DNA of 64,000 nt from Archegozetes longisetosus (Eukaryota; Arthropoda; Arachnida; Sarcoptiformes; Trhypochthoniidae), in contig JAEMBT020000009.1 of NCBI GenBank assembly GCA_018873245.2, positions 4,500,242 through 4,564,241 on the forward strand, given 5' to 3'. The notes under the pieces are model-generated. The model saw only the letters and a program-made list of their open reading frames with translations. It had not been told where the DNA came from and ran no database searches. Below are positions 60,580 to 64,000 of this stretch, piece after piece. The number at the start of each line of letters is the position of its first letter. Positions within the stretch are counted from its first letter, which is position 1. Both the position numbers and the translations under genes were made by a program.

Positions 60580-63500
60580 TTTTCCTCTTAAATAATTAAC
60601 TTACTTATAGTTAGTTTTTTTCATTCATTACTAGGATTTATATTTTAATTACTTTTATTGATATTTTTAAGATTGTTTATATTGTTTGAGATTCCTTTAT
60701 TTGAGTTATCATTATATTTTTGCTATATAATTATTACTTAATGTCTTATAAAATTTTGTTCATATAAATTATTTCCTTTATAATGTATGAATCCTAGTTT
60801 GTCATAACTTAATCTAGCATTTCATATATACTTATTGTTGACATAAAATGCCTATTTTAATTCATTTTAACTTTAGACATTTCTTGTCGTTTCTCATCTA
60901 TTGAAAATAAGTCCGATTACATCATACAAATAAGCTCCATATATTCGCTGCCCCTAGGCCTTTAGTGGTGATATCATCAAACACTATATTTCAAAAACTT
61001 CAGTTTTTCACAAGTACAATCAAAGGAAACAAAAACCAGCTAGTTTTTTACTTTTCTATAGTTAAAAAATTATGTACTTATTCTAAAGCACTAAAATATG
61101 AATAACTAGGAAATAAAGTTGACAAATTTTAAAAATTCAAAGTTTATGTATAATTGAAATAAATAATGAATAAGAGTATTTTAGTATTGATTGAGCATAA
61201 CGTATTAGGTTACTTATCAGTATTTCTGACGGGGAAAGTTTTGCATGACTTCAATATATCAACTTTTTTGCTTTAGGATTTGAATCTTTAAAAGTAAAAT
61301 TTTTCACTGCTTCGTTTTTATTTCCTTTGATTGTGTAATCTCAATTGGAATGATTTTTCAACTCTTTTATACATCAAAATAGCAATATTTTATTATTCAG
61401 CTTCTGTAATAATTATGGAACTCTGTAGGGAGCATACAGTATTAGATAGCGTTTCTTGAGAGTACAACTTAAGAGCAGTGGGCGTCCTCGAAGTGGCAGT
61501 AAAGATTAGAACGGATCATAGATCTTTGGGAAGATTATGTTATTCCTTTCTTAAATTTTTTGCAAAGCTTTTCTTCGTAAAATTTAAACTATGAATTTCA
61601 CAGTATACTAATACACAGAACTTTTCCAATTGTACGCCGAAAATAAAAAATATGGTAATAACTTTGAAACGAGAAACTTTATAAATAGTGATAATTATAA
61701 TTTTGACTATTGCTCATCTGTTTGTTTTGTTTATTTATGCCTTAGTCCTATTTTAAAGTTCGCTTGTACCATTTAAAACAAAATAATCCTATATAGCAAC
61801 TAAAGTCAAGTGATGCGTGAGGATGTATCTAAGGGATAGCTATTCAATGGTTACTACCATAATATAAACCTACTGTTGATGACTATTTTGCTGGACATTT
61901 TACTAGTGGCCATTCGTTAAATTGTTTCTATGTTTTCTCTTAAGGATAATAATCATTTCGCTATAATTATTGGCATTTATTCACACTTTACTAATGCGGA
62001 AATTAACTTCAATTGAAATTCATCTTTCTTTGGGCTTTTGTTTTATAACTAAGTTATTGTAGAAACTTAAACAAATATATAAAAGCCTCCTATCATAAAC
62101 CCTTAGATGATGTCGGGTTTAATTTCATCAAAATACTGGTCTCACAGATAGGTAACAAATTTATAAACTTATTAAAATTTCAAAGAACTTTTTATTACTT
62201 GTAAGATAGTTTGTGGTTTCGTAGTTTATGTACATAACAGTTGCTTACTCTAATATTTGAACTCTCACCTTTAGTATTTTTCATACCTCCCAATTTTGTT
62301 CTGAAACTAATATTTTGTTTACCAGTTTGTGGCAAATCGTAGTTTTATCTCGTTTGTCATTATTGAAACTTAGAATGAAATCAGTTAACGATTATTCAAA
62401 TCGAGATCAATAAGAGATCAGTTTCTAAAAGTGCCAGCATCTGAGCTTTTGAGGATAGTCTGTTCGGTGCTGCCTCTGATGGATTTTCAATCTGAAGTTT
62501 GACAGCACTGGAGTTATCTCCCACCCTTCCGATCACTTTTGTGCAGTTATTAGTGTAACACTCCTTTATTCTAAATGAAACTTGTCGATTAAGAAGTTCA
62601 CCGAAACAATATACTGGTAAACTCTAATGAGCTCGACCTCAAAAAAGGTAGATTTTTTACATAGTGCTTTTAATGTTTAGAAACTATAATTGTATGGGCT
62701 CCGTTAACTCCAGAGCATTTCTAGAGTGATTTCACTTTTTTTATTACTGATTTGATTGACATGTACAGACACACTTTGATTAGTTGAATGCATTTAAACG
62801 TGTATACGTAACAGAATATTCAAATATAGTGCAAAAGTGTTTGTGATACCTGTGCTGACAACTTTTGCTGACGCCTAGGATTTAGTTTACTCTATTAACA
62901 CAAAATGTCAGACGTCATGTTATCGCTTCATTGTCTCGTATTCACTCACAAATAGAAGATTATAATAGTAATTATTGGCCAAAGTATTTATTATAGTTTG
63001 GATACTTCTTGACCCTGATATCATTTTATGCTATACTTCTGAATATTTGGAAAACTTGATATCTTTTAAACTGATGTTCACTTACGGTTTGTTTAGTAGT
63101 GTTAACTTTTCTATTCCTCATAAATACCGCTTCTTTAGTCAATTGACAAGTCTATAATTCATATAATTTATTAAAATTATTGAATGATTTCTCATTGCAA
63201 CAGCTCTTTATTCCACTAATAAGCGCCTAGAGATACTGAATCTTTATTCAAGCTTCAGATTAGTTTTAAAAATATTTGACATAGTTCTTATTCATTCAAA
63301 AATATGGTCTAAAGTTGGGTTTAATTGTTCAAATTTTTCATTACCAATCGTTTTCGCTGCTATGATGTCACACTTATGTGCAATCATTTTTGTAACTATT
63401 TTTGTAAGACTTTTGGTACTGTGTACAAACAGATCACTTTAATAATTGATATCATTATCCTCAAAATAAAAGGCTTACAATGAACTCAATAGTAATTTAC

Positions 63501-64000
63501 TGAAAATTTGTGATAATGTTTCACTCTCTGATCAATGAATTTGTTTAATGAGGAAAATTCAGTGCTTTTCAATAGTTTTCAAAAGTTAAAACAGTTGAGG
63601 AAAACTTCATTTAGCAACAAATCCATATTTCAAATTACACTCAATTAATCGTTTAACCGAATCAATAAATGAGTTCAAAGTTCGATCATTTTGATCTGAT
63701 TTATAAACATAAAGAGAAAAATACTTCAGAGCTTTAATTTAATGCTATGACTGGTATGACCTCAACTTTTATTAGTTTCTTATTCGAAAATTTAGAAATA
63801 CTTTTGTAATAGTTGTTCACTCAAACTCTGTATACGAATTGTTAGTCTAAAACAGTTTTCGTAACAATTTTGTAATCCTTTAGTTTTGCATTTGCGGTCT
63901 GAGTGATTGGCATTTCTAACACTTTTTCGCAATAAATACAATGAATTGTACGCCATAAATTGTTTTATTTAAAAAATATTAGATATAATTAAAACATTCG
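60580..64000. other. Intergenic, no supported gene
   Basis: AT-rich 3' flank. The 60-codon frame at 62975-63157 lacks any coding signature. A short G-R-P-R-S-G-S-like reading near 61480 recalls the helix-turn-helix linker of mariner/Tc1 transposases but is too short to call. Confidence 0.55.

Noticed and set aside
61470..61520. G-R-P-R-S-G-S reading like a mariner/Tc1 linker
   Set aside because: Only about a dozen codons before a stop and no flanking transposase blocks.
1..64000. tRNA, rRNA or CRISPR arrays
   Set aside because: I looked for the tRNA B-box (GGTTCGAATCC-like) on both strands and for spaced direct repeats and saw none that could be supported. A tRNAscan-SE run would be decisive.

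Overview
The window is strongly AT-rich nuclear DNA from a eukaryote. It shows GT-AG introns from 59 bases to about 10.5 kb, TATA-type promoters, microsatellites, DNA-transposon remnants and a short interstitial (TTAGG)n tract, the arthropod telomere unit. Gene content (DEG/ENaC channel, SLC16 carrier, secreted prepropeptides, NB-ARC/TPR protein) suits an arthropod. A chelicerate or mite is my guess, but the sequence alone does not prove it.

Layout, all genes on the + strand. (1) 3896-5611: a two-exon, 104-residue secreted precursor carrying one S-E-E-G-I-R-Y unit. (2) 13568-15567: a dead hAT transposon. 17425-18210: a foldback element with a 9-bp target duplication. (3) 20123-32336: a three-exon, 350-residue secreted precursor with about 18 copies of a dibasic-flanked decapeptide of the type S-P-F-[N/D]-E-E-G-I-R-F. 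It shares its N-terminal two-cysteine domain and phase-1 intron position with gene 1, so the two are paralogues. (4) 39338-45065: an eight-exon SLC16 monocarboxylate-transporter-like gene, 624 residues, all splice phases consistent. (5) 48030-51942: a DEG/ENaC gene whose single reading frame, plus one 67-base intron, holds three complete channel-subunit domains in tandem (about 1281 residues). (6) 55638-56811: nested inverted-repeat elements. (7) 57907-60579: an NB-ARC/TPR (NLR-like) gene with eight nearly identical 42-residue TPR units and two one-base frameshifts.

The two results most worth attention are the DEG/ENaC triple fusion, which could encode a whole trimeric channel in one chain, and the paralogous pair of GIRF/GIRY prepropeptides, which I cannot assign to any neuropeptide family I know. 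Neither the peptides nor the fusion could be searched against databases here. The rest is intron or intergenic DNA in which I see only short repeats and degenerate fragments.
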